From Jaapia argillacea MUCL 33604 (lineage: Eukaryota; Basidiomycota; Agaricomycetes; Jaapiales; Jaapiaceae): a DNA stretch of 64,000 nt. The notes beneath the pieces are model-generated. The model was given only the letters and a program-made list of their open reading frames with translations, had not been told where the DNA came from and ran no database searches. The stretch lies in the NCBI GenBank assembly GCA_000697665.1, contig KL197712.1, positions 691,412 through 755,411 of the forward strand, written 5' to 3'. Both the position numbers and the translations under genes were made by a program. Positions within the stretch are counted from its first letter, which is position 1. Each line of letters begins with the position of its first letter. Positions 1 to 11,758 of this stretch are shown one piece after another.

Positions 1-1579
1 CAGTAACTCTCCCTTTCCCAAGTGCTTCATCCAACCTTCTCGCCTCCCTCTCACTCTTCTCTAACTCCTCGAGTGCTTCTTTCTTAGCCTCAAGAGCATC
101 CTGCGTCATCTCGTATTGTACATGCTTCTGGTGTCGATAAGCTAAGAGTTTCTTGATTATGGAAGCGAATTGTGTATATTCGTGGAGGGGCTCGGCGTAG
201 TTTTGTTCAAGTTCTTGGAGCTGGTAATAAGTTTAAGAGGTTGAAAGGGGAGAGGATCGTGAGTGAGTGACGCAGGAAGGAGACGAGAAAGTGGACGTAC
301 GAGCCGTGTTGTAGACATCGAAGTAGCGTCTACTGCTTGGCCTGTCTTCTCGATAGCAATCGAAAGAGGGCCATCTTCGTTCAAACTAAATCCATTAAGC
401 GTAGCCCCCAACTCTTGGTGATCCTGTGCAAAATCTACAAAAAGATTTCAGCTTATTCCTGCCACAACACAAAACGAGCCCTCCTCATGCCTTGTCCGCC
501 ATAACAAAATAAGAGACTCACCAGACCACCTCTTCATACTCCTCCTCGTGACTTTCTCCATCGGACCCCCAAGGTGCGCCGCAAACTTGTTCGTAAATGC
601 TTCCGAATCCAAGAACCGCTGATCCGGGTTTCGTAAGGGGTGAGCGACGGAAGGATTAGGCAGGGCTGCGTAGGCGAGTGAAGCGTTTGTGTCTGTTGGG
701 TTATGGGAGGGTGCTTTGAGGATGTTCTTTGGTAGGTTTGAGATTGGAGGGGAGTGGAGGACTTCGGTCTGTAATGGGGTGAGAGGGGAAGGATTCGATG
801 AGTTGGGTGGTTATGGGATGTGACATGGGGGTGGGGCGACGTACCCAGGAGACTTCACCATCCAAGAATCGATGAAAAACATGTTCATTACTCAGAATCG
901 GATGTCTCCCAATCCTATTCAGGAACGTCTGCAACATGCGTTTTCTCCTAGCAATCATGGCGGTGTCCTCCTTTGCCTTTCCCTGCTTCACGGCATAATC
1001 TCCGATGGTTTGTTTAGAAGGGATCGGGGGGATTATGAGTGTTGGGTAGAGTTTAACGAGGTTTAGACGAAGGGATTCAAATTCAGAATAGCGATGGCGG
1101 GCTTCTGCTGTCTACAGAGCAAGGGGGAGATGTTAGGAGTGAGAGGGAGAGCAAGATGACTCAAACTCACCCCTGCACGGATAACGTAGGTTATGTAGGG
1201 AGATGAAGCGTTGACGGTCGTCTTTTGAGCGTCGATGATCTATGCACGTATGAAGCCTGGTTAACCCAATCCCCTTCGTCCCAGCGCAGAAAGACAAAAG
1301 GCTGTGACCCACCAAGATCTCTACATCCTCCCCTGAGTGTAACCACCTATCCCTCAAACAACAGTAATCGTTCTTTGACGTAGAATGCCTAGGTCCAGAG
1401 CCAGGCGAAGGGAACGGTCGTCCCTGTCCGTCGCTGGATGGTGAGAATGTTCGGGCAGGTTGGGGCGGAGAGGAAGGTAAGGAGACGTCAACAACAGAGA
1501 TGTCTGAAGACTGTTCTGAGAGTTGGCGAGGACGAGATGGCTCTGTTTCGAAGGGGTTTTCATCTTGGAATGTCTCCAT
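1..1579 (-). CDS. SNX41: Sorting nexin Snx41/Atg20-type (3' end off the window)
   Basis: PX-BAR sorting nexin that binds PI3P on endosomes and acts in cargo retrieval and selective autophagy. The start is the ATG at 1579, giving METFQDENPFE, a typical basidiomycete Snx41 opening. The PX domain follows: CCLRDRW.HSGEDVEIL at about 1330-1370, then across introns the HRYSEFESLR stretch near 1090 and an IPPIPSKQTIGDYAVKQ-like stretch at 990-1040, then FLNRIGRHPILSNEHVFHRF at about 865-925. The BAR part appears at 340-420 (LNGFSLNEDGPL.AIEKTGQ). Coiled coil rich in Lys and Glu continues to base 1, so the C-terminal BAR end is missing. Several short introns interrupt it. It lies 380 bp downstream of VRG4 on the same strand. 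Family-level assignment is firm; choosing Snx41 over Atg20 or Snx4 rests on the SKQTI and HVFHRFLDGEVSW stretches. Confidence 0.9.
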
Positions 1580-1959
1580 TGTGCGAGGCAAGGAATGGGG
1601 ATGTGGATAACTTTAGCTTCAGATTGATGGGCTCAGGGATGTGATAGACGCTTGACGAAGTAACAGAAGATTGAAGGCAGCGAGCAGGCTATTCTGGACG
1701 ATGAGCAAGGGTTTGTCGAGGACGGGTACAACGACGAGCTCGAGTATCGCTGACGATAGTGAGCGCCGAGCGGAAACCTGTGCCACTCAACTCCCGCAGC
1801 AGTGAAACTTGTCAGCACAACGACATCTCAACATTCTGGTATTCACCAGTTCAACATTTCTTCACCATAACATCACACAGGTGAAGAACGAATGAAGTCT
1901 ATCTCTAAGCCCAACCAGGTATCAACATCCACACAACTATGTATCCTACAGGGCCCTCC
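1580..1959. other. Intergenic: SNX41 5' flank / VRG4 3' flank
   Basis: This 380-bp stretch holds the presumed promoter and 5' UTR of SNX41 and the 3' UTR of VRG4, both on the minus strand. I see no additional coding frame, RNA gene or repeat in it. Confidence 0.6.
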
Positions 1960-3649
1960 TCAAGGTTTCCCATTCGCACCGCGATTAGCCAGAGGAATAA
2001 CCCCATCATGCATCCGCGCGGCACCCGCATCCGCCTTTTTCTGATTATTCTTCGCAATAGCATAAATAACACCAGCAAAGAAGCCGACCGTGATGGCAGA
2101 CACTGAGCCAAAGGTGACGGCATCCCCGAAGAAGATCATCCCGGAGGCTGCGACAGGGAGTTTGTTGAGGGCGCCCACCATGCTGTAGAATCCAACAAAA
2201 TCAGTCCTCGTCCTCAAGGAGGCAGCAACAGGCGGGAGATGGCGAACCTGTAGGTTGTAGAACTCGTGGCTCGTATACACCAAGCAGTCGTGTACGAGAT
2301 ACCCACGGCAGCGGCTCCAGAGAATGCGATCGCGAACAATAAGAAGTTCCTCGTTTCTGCGGGGCTAAAGTTCATATATCAGCATCAGTCACGGTTCTGG
2401 ACGTCAAGCAATGGGCGTACAAGTTACGAATGAGGTTCTCTGAGCCCCAATCCTCCACAACTATCGAGAATACAGCGAGGACAGGGATGGAGAGGAGGTT
2501 GTTGTAAAACATAGTATCCCAATCGGAGAATCCAGTCGCCTTGATTCTCTTGCGCATAGATAGGACCTGTCCCAACCAACAGCCATGATCAGCACGTCCA
2601 CACAACTAGTACGTCCGACAAGAGGCCACTCACATAAGCAGCACTAGTCAAACAGTTCATCCCCATCCACAAATACCCAACATTCAAATTAGCCACAATA
2701 TCGCTCATACTGGGTAGACCTCCCAATCCAGGGATAGGTTCGCCAGTTGCGACGCCCAAAGAGTCTTGGACGGCAGCAGCGGTGTCGGACCAAGCGGCAA
2801 TTACTGATGAGAAGACCTGCAATCCATGCCATCAATGTATATTTGGAAGAAAGGGGGAAAGGAGGCAGACCATAAAGATGAACGAGACGACTGTCAGTCC
2901 TGTCACTCGCCCGCCGAACCAGAGGACTTCTCCATATGCCTGAAGCAGAATAAGCCTGAGCCTAAATTGTACCGAGTGATGACTTGGAACATACGATAAG
3001 TATAATCGTCAAATTCTTAAAGATCGTATACACAGGTATACTCAAGAATTGCTGAGACACATCCCATCAGTTGGTTACTCATCGCACCATCACAGGTAAA
3101 CAGTACTTACGAGACTCTTTGATCCAGTGTAGATCACAGCAACAAGTAGGAAACTTATGGGAAACCAAGCTTTCGCGTCTTGGGCGTCAAAATCTCTAAA
3201 AGAGATGATACGTAGTTTCTTGACGACTAGGACGCAGCCTACGCAGACCGAGGATTGGATGCAGAGGAGTAGGAAGGTCATGGAGAAGTGTGATCCTGAC
3301 ACCACGAACTAGAATATTCGGTTCATGAGGTAGTTAGGCGGGAGCGGAAAGGGGGATGGAGAGAGGATGGTATGTACCTTGTTGACGACTGTCATAAGTA
3401 TAGATGCTAGACAGTAGCATACGATAGGTGGTACTACATTCCCAACCAAAGTATCAGTACCAACCAACCTCACCTTCGAAGGCCCAAAACACCTATGCAC
3501 ACACCTGAAGAGATAACGACCGCCTCCTTCGGCCCAGTACCCGTAGCCAATGCCTTTTTCATCTCCACGATATCAACTTCTTGGTCTTCGGGTGGAACTG
3601 GTTTGTATTCGCCTCGTTCTTGGGAGACTCGCCTTGAAGAGGAGGACAT
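1960..3649 (-). CDS. VRG4: Golgi GDP-mannose transporter
   Basis: Nucleotide-sugar antiporter that brings GDP-mannose into the Golgi lumen in exchange for GMP, supplying mannosyltransferases for protein and lipid mannosylation. The start is the ATG at 3649 ([18 protein letters not shown]); the stop is TGA at 1960-1962. The hydrophobic exons run in family order: a first membrane span near 3400-3440, [17 protein letters not shown] near 3250, [13 protein letters not shown] near 2800, [18 protein letters not shown] near 2480-2520, and the diagnostic GALNK GDP-mannose motif at about 2160-2180, inside [14 protein letters not shown]. About ten membrane spans are expected. The hydrophilic tail has the lysines typical of Golgi retention. 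At least seven short introns interrupt it. Nothing looks broken. Confidence 0.95.
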
Positions 3650-4344
3650 ATCGGGTGTACCGTAAATTGTTTGGTGTTGTGGCTCCGACTGTCAGGAATG
3701 TAAGGAGTGTCGACTGGATGCAATACGAGGCGAGGCAATTATTAGGGGGGGAGAAAAGAAAGAAGAAAGTAAAGAAGTTCGAGGCGAGGGGACCGAAAGG
3801 CGCCGTTTGATGATGGTTGGAAGTGACAGAATTTGGTTTGCTGGAGCGAACAGGCGTACGCCACGTGGCTTTCTAGCGTTGCATCATCGCAAATTCATCT
3901 ATCGAACTCGCATAATCTGAGGATAAGTGCATCATTTATATGCGACATTCATGCTTATCGTCGGCGATGTACAAGGGACATGCAACCGTGCCAATGCCCA
4001 ACTGCAAATTCGGGCGGTGAGACTTTCTCAGCTTTGCCACGGCGGGGACAATATCCCAGGATCATGCGCGAATTTGAGATAAGGACGTGGGTCTGAGTTC
4101 CCAAGCAATCATATTTGTGAAAAATGAATTCGGACATGGGGGACGCTCCAGCATGCCGATCGCAGAACGAAGGAGGGGGGAAAAGTAAAGCTTGGAGATA
4201 TTGAGTACAACGCTAGTGTACAAGGACTGACCGGTACCAGGCCAGCGTAGATGGGAGTCTAAAGGGTTCATTTGCGAATAAAGATAGGTTGAGTAAGTCA
4301 ATGCGAAGGCACAACTAATGGCCGCAATGTCCTCACAGTCAAAG
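3650..4344. other. Intergenic: VRG4 promoter / HSK3 3' flank
   Basis: About 695 bp between two minus-strand genes. It contains the presumed VRG4 promoter, including a palindromic CACGTG site listed separately. The open frames on both strands here lack family features and look like chance frames. Confidence 0.5.
3860..3869. promoter_or_regulatory. G-box palindrome GCCACGTGGC upstream of VRG4
   Basis: A perfect 10-bp palindrome with a CACGTG core lies about 211 bp upstream of the VRG4 start codon. Such cores are bound by bHLH or bZIP factors such as Cbf1- or Hac1/Xbp1-like proteins. That it regulates VRG4 is inference from position only. Confidence 0.35.
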
Positions 4345-4660
4345 TCATGAAGACTCTCGGCGTGTGTGGTTATCCTCCGGCAATGGTTCATGATCCACGT
4401 CCGAAGCAACTGCAATAAACCTGTATGAAACAGACATAATCAACACCACTGCTAACCCGATGAAGGACAAAAAACACCCACTGAGCAGTGTGCCAGCCAG
4501 CCAGCATCCTCATCGCATCCAAATCGATCTGGAGCTGTTCGAACAGATCTGCCGTCTGTCCGACAGCTTGGTTAAGACGTATGAGGCTTGATGCAAGGTG
4601 GGCATAGTGTCGATCTTTAGCTTGCGTTGCTGATGTCGCCGTGGATTGTGCCGCCATCAT
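4345..4660 (-). CDS. HSK3: DASH/Dam1 kinetochore complex subunit Hsk3
   Basis: Small subunit of the DASH (Dam1) ring that couples fungal kinetochores to spindle microtubules. Two exons, 4660-4482 and 4420-4345, joined over a 61-bp intron, give an 84-residue protein, which fits this very small family. The Hsk3 core is clear: an AHLASSLIRLNQAVGQTADL helix, a second helix, then the conserved glycine-tryptophan motif LAGWHTAQF that spans the splice junction. The tail is acidic and short. The start is the first ATG at 4660; a second ATG follows directly. The gene sits only 149 bp downstream of the BFR2 stop, so its promoter must be compact; that gap holds a MluI cell-cycle box and a TATA-like sequence. 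Confidence 0.85.
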
Positions 4661-4717
4661 CAAGAGGATGTAAAGAGAACTAAAGATGTGGTCACGCGAA
4701 TGCGACGTTGTGACTGA

Positions 4718-4723
4718 ACGCGT
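4718..4723. promoter_or_regulatory. MluI cell-cycle box (ACGCGT) before HSK3
   Basis: A consensus MCB, ACGCGT, lies 58 bp upstream of the HSK3 start codon, with a half-related ACGCGA about 25 bp closer to the gene (4694-4699). MBF binds such boxes and drives G1/S transcription in yeasts. The position in front of a mitotic kinetochore gene makes a regulatory role plausible, but this is inference. Confidence 0.45.
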
Positions 4724-4754
4724 CGCACTGCACCATGGGGGGTGAAACAGTTTT

Positions 4755-4761
4755 TATAAAA
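4755..4761 (-). promoter_or_regulatory. TATA-like box of HSK3
   Basis: An A/T-rich TTTTTATAAAAA block lies about 95 bp upstream of the HSK3 ATG, in the short BFR2-HSK3 gap. It is the only TATA-like sequence there. Confidence 0.35.
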
Positions 4762-4809
4762 ACATCATGTCCCGCTAAGCATAACGGTGATAGCAAACAT
4801 GAAGCACGA

Positions 4810-7168
4810 CTATCCAAACACCCTGAATCCCCCACTCAGTGCGCCCTCAACTTCCGCTTCCAATCTCTCCCTCTCTCCATCTCCATCTCCAACTCTATTC
4901 CCATTCTCTCCCATCGGACCCAGGCCCTCAAATCCTTTGCCCAGCAAACTCGCAAACAACTCGTCAACCTGCTCCTCATGCCAAACCCTCCCATTTGGCA
5001 TCGGGACCGGCACCATAAAATTCTGCAGCTTTTCATGAATCTCGTACCTCAACTTCCGACCCTTACTCGCTCTCGTATCAACAGTTTTCTTCTTTTTGCT
5101 TTTGAGGGCTTTTTGGGCAAGGTGCCAGGGCTGGGGTTGATACGACGATGGATCTGAGGAGGTTCGAGTGGAGATGAGGTCCCTGAGAAGTTGCTGGTAG
5201 AAATCTGCGTCGTCGAATGTGTTGGGGTCTTCAGCATCTTCGTCCGCGTCGTGCATCTCTACATCCAGATCTTCCACGCGTATTCGTTTTCTGTCATTGC
5301 CTTTGGCTCGTATCACCCTCGTCCTCGCAACTAATTTTTCACGTTCCGCAAGCGTCTCCTCGACCAACTGAACAACACTTTTCATCTGGTGTTGTTGTTG
5401 ATGCTTCGAGTGTTTTGAAAACGCATTGCGGTTCGCGGGGAGAAGCACAGAAGGTGCAACCGCTTGAATTTTGGAAGACCATTTAGACAGGGTTTGGACG
5501 AAGTGAGGATGATATCTATGTCGGAGCGGGGTCGTAAGGTCGCCGAAAAAAGGCGAGAGTATGAGTAACGTACACGGCTTCTAGAGTTGAAGCAGATTGA
5601 CTGGCTTCTTGCACTTGGGAAGCCCAGTCGGGTTCACCACCTGTCTTACGACGTTTGTGAGCTGGAGGTTGGATCGTCTCATTCGACACGAGCAAACTCT
5701 ACCAAGTTAGGTCAGGTCTCTGACACGAGTAGCCAAAAAGAAGACGGACCTCTTGGAAGTCGAATAGTTCATCAGAGAGCAACATGGCCTCTCCAAGAAA
5801 TTTATTCAACGAGTCTTGACATGTCTGTTGGTCTGTGCATTTGGCAAGGTCGTGCGGCTGATGGAGGGTCAAACGGCGCAGAATGAACAACAACGAGATG
5901 CATACCAGCGGCAACCTATTAGCGGCTGTGACAGCCTTTTGGAGGCGTATCCGAGCGTCGAGCAGGGAGTCCCATAATGCCTACAATATCACAAAGATAT
6001 CGGTTACCAATCTGATCTGTCTCCACCCAACAGAAGAGTCAAGATGGGATGAGGATGAAAGATTGTGAGATAGGATCCAGATCCAAGTCACACGACTGTT
6101 AAAAAGAATCCGCAAATCAAACATAGACGCCCGTCTCACCACCTCGAAATGCCTCATTGCAAAAGGAACCCACTGTGCGAATGCACGAGGGCCACTATAA
6201 GCCCTCATGATCTCTGCGGAGTCAGGAACAATCTGAGGTTGTTTCCTCGTGCAAACGGCGCAAAACTTTGTGCTCGAGAGGGGGCGAGAGATGTAAGACT
6301 TAAAGAGGAAGGAACGTACCAATTGGCGAGAGACGGCTTTACCCTTCTTGACGTCTTGTTGACGCGTTTTCGCGAGAGTCGAGGAAATGTCCTGGGTAGG
6401 CTCTGGGGATTGAGAGAGACGCTTGGTCTTGGATGCTTTGGAAGGAAGGGGGGCGGGTGAGTGCTGCGATTCATCCTCCTCGTCTTCCCAGCCACTTTGA
6501 GAATCGGATGGTAAGTCCTTTTCGCCGTCTTCTTCAACATCTCCTTCGCTTTCGTCATCTCCGCCGAGACTTCTACCATTCATCTCCGTGATCTCATCCT
6601 CGCTAGTCTGATCATCACCCGCTTCTTCTTCCTCATGCCCATCATCCTCCTCGACCAAGAACTGGAGCTGTTTCCGACTGATCCGAACTCCGTCATATTT
6701 TGGGTCAGCGACACTGTCGTGCAGCTTGCGAATCGCCGATGGACTGTCAGATGCCCAATGAAGATACCACAAGGTCCCAAGAGTATGCCCAAGAGCAAAA
6801 GGGAAGAACGAACCGGGGTGGAGACGAAAATAAGTCGTGTGCCAGTGATTAGCATCGATGATCTGATACAAGGAGAGGAGGACCCACCCAACGTCGAGAT
6901 AGTGTTCTCTTGCTGCCGCATTGTCTACGGGCTCCTGTTCCTCGTCGTTCTCTGGGGGGACAACATGTGCATCTGCCGGATCGAAATCTGAATCCCATCG
7001 ATTCGATAACACGTAAGAAAGTTGGAGAGGAGGTGAGTGAGGATCCAGATCAAATGAGGCGTACCGATTGGAGCTGTTTCCTCCAGCTCAGCAATTTGTT
7101 GTGCGAGGGATAGACCTAAGCACAAGGCTCAGCATACAGCGAGCATAGCTGGGCAACGACGTACGCAT
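4810..7168 (-). CDS. BFR2: Bfr2/AATF (Che-1) ribosome biogenesis factor
   Basis: Nucleolar SSU-processome factor needed for early pre-rRNA cleavage and 18S rRNA production; the animal homologue is AATF/Che-1. The start is the ATG at 7168 in a 4-nt coding first exon, joined to give MRLSLAQQIAELEETAPIDF, which matches the family opening. A DFDPADAHV motif follows, then HDSVADPKYDGVRISRKQL at about 6660-6720, and a long acidic, serine-rich stretch at 6450-6620. The AATF and TRAUB domains follow; the TRAUB C-terminus is clear at 4900-5080 (VDTRASKGRKLRYEIHEKL, then WHEEQVDELFASLLGKGF). The stop is TAG at 4810-4812. Multiple short introns; intact. The start region faces the acidic AT-hook gene across a 581-bp divergent promoter. 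Confidence 0.92.
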
Positions 7169-7749
7169 CGCACTCGAGATTGTTGTGGACAATGAGCAGA
7201 AAAGAGGAATAAATCCGGGAGGAGGTATAGTCGCGTGGTCATGTGTCGTAAAGTTCGGCAAGGAAATTTCATGATGGTAAAAAGAAGCAGAGGGAACTTT
7301 TGGCATCTCTCACCGCAACCAGCAAAAAAAGTGGCCAGGCCACCAGCAGGCGATTGCCAGACTTTTATACTCTGCTCTGCACATCTGCAATCCTGGATTT
7401 TACACCAGCGTACCCATGTTTGATTGTACAAAAACATGCCAAAAAAGTATCACAGTCATTGTGAGTGCCCATATCCTGTGCTACGCTCGAGTGGCACTCC
7501 CGTTGCTGTCACCGTCTTTGCGGGCCCGAATCCGATGAGTGGGAGGGTCACACGCACAATCCTCATCTTTTCCCCGTTTTCTACTTGAACGTTGTCGTTA
7601 CTTTGCCATTTTTATGTCAACGATCGTATCGTACTCGAGGCTGGCTCTTATTTCCACCGCACCTTCTGACCAAAACTTTACAATAATCCCATCACACGAC
7701 TTACTTACTCCATCCACCCCCAGATCCTCCAAAGCAATCGACTCCCGCA
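7169..7749. other. Divergent promoter region
   Basis: 581 bp between the divergent starts of BFR2 (minus) and the acidic AT-hook gene (plus). No RNA gene or repeat is apparent. The open frames crossing it lack family features. Confidence 0.5.
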
Positions 7750-10700
7750 ATGTCGCCTCCTCACACCTATACCGTAGGAGGTGCCCCATTCCAAGACACA
7801 GATATCGACGACGACTACCTGTGTCCAGTATGCGAGTCGGAGTGCACCTGCTCCAGGCAGGCGAGGCCGTCCTACCCTTCACTTGCGGTTGCATCTTCTC
7901 CCCCCGCTCCTCCAGTACCACCCGCAAAACCAGTCCTCGCGCCCATCAAAATCAGACTGACAGTCCCACCCAGCATGCGAGCCTCTTCTTCCTCTACCCA
8001 TTCTTCATCGAGGAAACTTCTCAAGAACACGCACAAGAATGCAGAAGCGTCGTCGTCTGCAAGCCCATTAAACGACGGAAATCGAACCCCAACCATTCTC
8101 CCACCAACAAGCCATCATCAAGCGTTCCCCGGTGCTGGCCCCTCCAACCATCACCACCTACTAGGCGTCCTCGATCCTACCCTTCCCAAACGCCGCGGAA
8201 GACCTCCCAAGGCCGTCGTGGCAGCCCGAGAAGCAGCCAAGGCCGCACTTGCCGCCCAGTTAGAGGCTGCAACCACGAACGGAACTGTGGATGGACCCGG
8301 CGTCTCCACCACCTTCCAACTTACACCGTCCTCTGCCCGCCCTACTCTTCCGGCGCCGAAAGCCAGGGGACGACCGAGACCAGCTGGCAACAAAATATCC
8401 AAGGCCAGAACCACGATCGGGACGGGGAGAAAACCGCCTGCTCGCCCCGTCAAAAGGAAGGCTGCTCCCAAACCTACAGTTATTTATGATTCACGTTTCG
8501 ATGACGACGACACCGACGAGTATTCTCCACCGTCGACTCAATTCCCTACATTTGTTCCAGCGTCTGCCATAGACTCCGACGGCTCTTCGTCCGACGCTGA
8601 TTCCGACTCTTCTTCTCACTCGTCGTCGTCCAAGGATGGTTTCGAAACAGACTCTTCTATCGAGGCGGAGGAAGAGACATTTATTATCGCTCAAGAGAAA
8701 GCACGTGTAAAGAGGGAACTTTTGGGTGACGAATATGACAACAGTGCTGCGTTGAAGCGTAGGCAAAACAACAACTGGGAGATTAGGCCCAGAAAGAAGA
8801 GTGTGGGGCCCAGCGATGGCGAGATGGAGGTGGATAGCGAGGATGGTGACGGTAGTAGCGGGGACGACGAAGAGGATGAGGACGAGGATGAGGAACAAGA
8901 GGCGGAAGCGGATGGGGAGGATGACGATGGGGATATGGAGGTGGAGGCGGCTGAGGTTGATGACGAGGATGGACCTGGTGTCACATTCCCTGGTGTTGCT
9001 ACTGGAGGGTGGTCTGATTCCGAAGAGTCGAGCTTTGATGCGGATTTATTCTTCTCGAACTTGACAACTGATAGTGAGGAGTCTCGCCGGGTAGACGGTG
9101 AAGACAGTGACGGAGATGAGGACAGTGATGGGGAAGCGATGGCCATGGATGTTGATGCCATGTCGCTGGCGGAAGTTGCTGCTGGATTTCAGGATATTCT
9201 TGCGAGTGGACTGAGAGGGAGCGGAAGTGTCATGGGTCCCGATGGGTTCAGGATGGAGGGGGGCTTGTCCTTGGAAGTGACACAGGGTTGGGATGGACAA
9301 ATTGTTTTCTCCAACGGACTACGAGAGGGGCCAGGGTTGTTGGATAGCTGGGAATGGGAGTTCGGTGCAACCTCACAATCCAAGGCACCGTCGGACGAAG
9401 ATCCCGAGCAGACACATGATCAACAGATGGCTGACCGGGAACGGACCGAAGCCCCCTCCGAGTCTGACGCCGGGAGCAAGGCAGGAGGTGACGATGGTTA
9501 CGAAGAGGACGCTGGGTTTGGCATCGAGCTCGACGAAAGCGACGGAGAGACAACAGAGGACGAACTCGTTGGTGAAGATGGTCTACCTACACATCGTGCT
9601 ATGATGCTCTTCCGATGGCCGTCACCTCTTCCTGCTCCAATCAAACCTTCCACTATCGACCCTCAATCCACGCTCAGCCCTTGCGTCAGCCCACGACGGT
9701 CTCATTTCGGAGCCAGTGCTGGTGGCAGGTTGCGCTCTGCCTCGGCGTCAGCTGCTGTTGGGATGGACCCTCGGGATTCTCCGAAACCGGCCGATATTTT
9801 GGCCGGCAGGATGACAATGTCCTTGTCTGAGATCTGGGATGCGAATGGGGAAGAGGAAGAGGAGGATAGCGACAATAGTGCAGGGAGAAGGAGAAGGGGG
9901 AGTGTTAGCGTCAGCGTCGTATCAGGCTCGCGAGTTCCAATGATGGGGAAGTTTGAACCTGCGGCGAGAAGCCGAGGTTCGTCGGTTTCTTCACTGGTAG
10001 CCAAGGGTGTCGCTATCATCGACGGCAAGAACTCAGCTATCCCTTCTCCTTATCCCAAGAGGAGAAGGAGGGCGATGACGGCCAGCAGCGTCTCCGACAT
10101 GGTATGTATTCTTGTATTTGTTCCGTCCCCAGTTCACTAACCTGGTTCCAGAATGGTTCTGCTCTCATGTCTCCGACGCCCTTGCGATCGTCCTTCCACC
10201 CCCCCGCGAGCGACGACTTCCTGACGGACTCGACGCTCCCAGCAGATGACGAGCACCCTCTTGCTCCCCCAATCGACCTGTCCGACGTCCTTGACGCCTC
10301 CTTCCTCAGCGCGGAACCCATCCCGGAAGAAGGAGATCCAGCCACCTTCTCAAGTACTCTCAGCGAAACCGATGACAATGTGAGGAACCTTAGTCGATGG
10401 GATGTGATCCCGGTGGACACATTCCGCAGGACGAGGGAAACCGCCCATGTGAGCGGAACCGAGCTGGAGCCCCAAAGTCCCGTTCACGATGGGATGGGTA
10501 TGTTTGCTTATGGCGGGATGTTGAGGGACAGCCCATTCAGCGTTGCGTTGTGGAACCTTTCTTCGGGTGGTGGTGGTGATGCAGGTGCTAGCTCGACGAC
10601 ACCCACGAGTCAACCATCTTCCTCTCGTGCCAAGTCACCTGTGAAATCCATGAAAAAGGATCACCCTATGGCCCTCTCACCCGACGTCATCCCCGTCCGC

Positions 10701-10973
10701 GACGGAGAGCACACTCCCACTTCCAGTTATGGCGAACTCCTGCACCCTCCCCCGCTACTGGATCCTAATCAAAACAAGTCTCGCAAGGAGATGAAGAAGG
10801 AGAGGAAAGTGAAGAAGAGGATGCTGATGGCGAGCAAGAGCCATAGCTCACCTCCTCATCACGCCCAACAGATGAAGTTTAGACACCACCATCATCAGCA
10901 TCATCCGAATTCGAAATCGAGGGCTTCGGTGCAGAGAAGCCCTGGTTCGTCTGTTTCAGGGATGAACATCTAA
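7750..10973 (+). CDS. Large acidic AT-hook nuclear protein, possibly Ifh1/Crf1-like
   Basis: Two exons, 7750-10101 and 10152-10973, with a phase-0 intron between them, encode about 1057 residues. Near the N-terminus is a small cysteine cluster CPVCESECTC (Cys25, 28, 32, 34). Two AT-hook-like motifs follow, KRRGRPPK near residue 150 and KARGRPRP near residue 207. Then come a basic stretch and very long Asp/Glu/Ser-rich tracts (about residues 255-480). A SDSEESSFDADLFFSNL segment near residue 424 and a DGETTEDEL segment near residue 600 recall the acidic conserved parts of Ifh1/Crf1 ribosomal-protein-gene co-regulators. That likeness is from memory and weak. The C-terminus has a lysine-rich run and a His-rich patch. 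A nuclear DNA-binding or co-regulator role is inferred from the AT hooks. The open frames opposite are shadows of the acidic repeats. Confidence 0.9.
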
Positions 10974-11715
10974 TCTCAATCTCAATTCCCGAAGACGCTT
11001 GCGTTGGAAGGAGTCACAAATGGAGTGCATGCGCTCCTCCGTCCCCATTTCTGGTTTCTGGTTTCTTGTATCCAATCAATCGCCGTCTTCAAATCAACTT
11101 CAAATATCAGTAACATCTTCGCATGTTAATATTTGCATCACGCACCCCTCTTCTCTGCATTGGGTACTTTGGCCTGAATCATCATCCTACGCACTCTCTT
11201 GTATCTCTTCCATTTCCATTTCCATCTCCATTGACCCTTTAAAGCCTTCCTCTCGCTTGTTGTCTCGAACACCTAACGACTTTCCATGACCATCCATCCA
11301 TTCCTTTCTCCTCCCACTCATCTTCCTCCGCCAGCCCATCCACTGTCCACTATGTATTCCACAGATCCTCTGCTTGAATTATTGCTGGCTCTTCCATTAT
11401 TTCTGTTCGTTCCTTGTTATTGCCAACTGTATTTCCAACCTATCTAACTATTATAGATTGGTATACGTACCTACCCAATGTATGAACTCCTTCGGCTTCT
11501 CAAATATATAATGTCGCTTCATTCCCATGTTCTCTGCCGTGGCCCTTGCGACAGAACACTGACTTCCAATTGGCCTCCAGGTACTAGTCCTCGAGTGCAG
11601 GACCGACGATTCCGTGCTCATTCCGTGTCGATGATAGGTCCGCCCAGCAGGGGCGGCTTTACGCGAGCCACTACCAGTCAAATATTGGCGGGAACATGCC
11701 CTTGAAGGAAAGCTA

Positions 11716-11758
11716 CACGTCTATCCCAAAAAAGTCGGAAATCCAACGAATTTTGAGG
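11716..11758 (+). repeat. Left terminal inverted repeat
   Basis: 43 nt starting CACGTCTATCCCAAAAAAG. Aligned by eye to the reverse complement of the right end it matches at 38 of 41 positions with one 2-nt gap. Weaker similarity continues inward (CGTTGGAATTG) after an extra ~20 nt in the right copy. Confidence 0.85.

Noticed and set aside
8691-9161. 156-codon minus-strand Ser/Pro-rich frame
   Set aside because: It is the antisense shadow of the acidic Asp/Glu codon repeats of the gene at 7750-10973.
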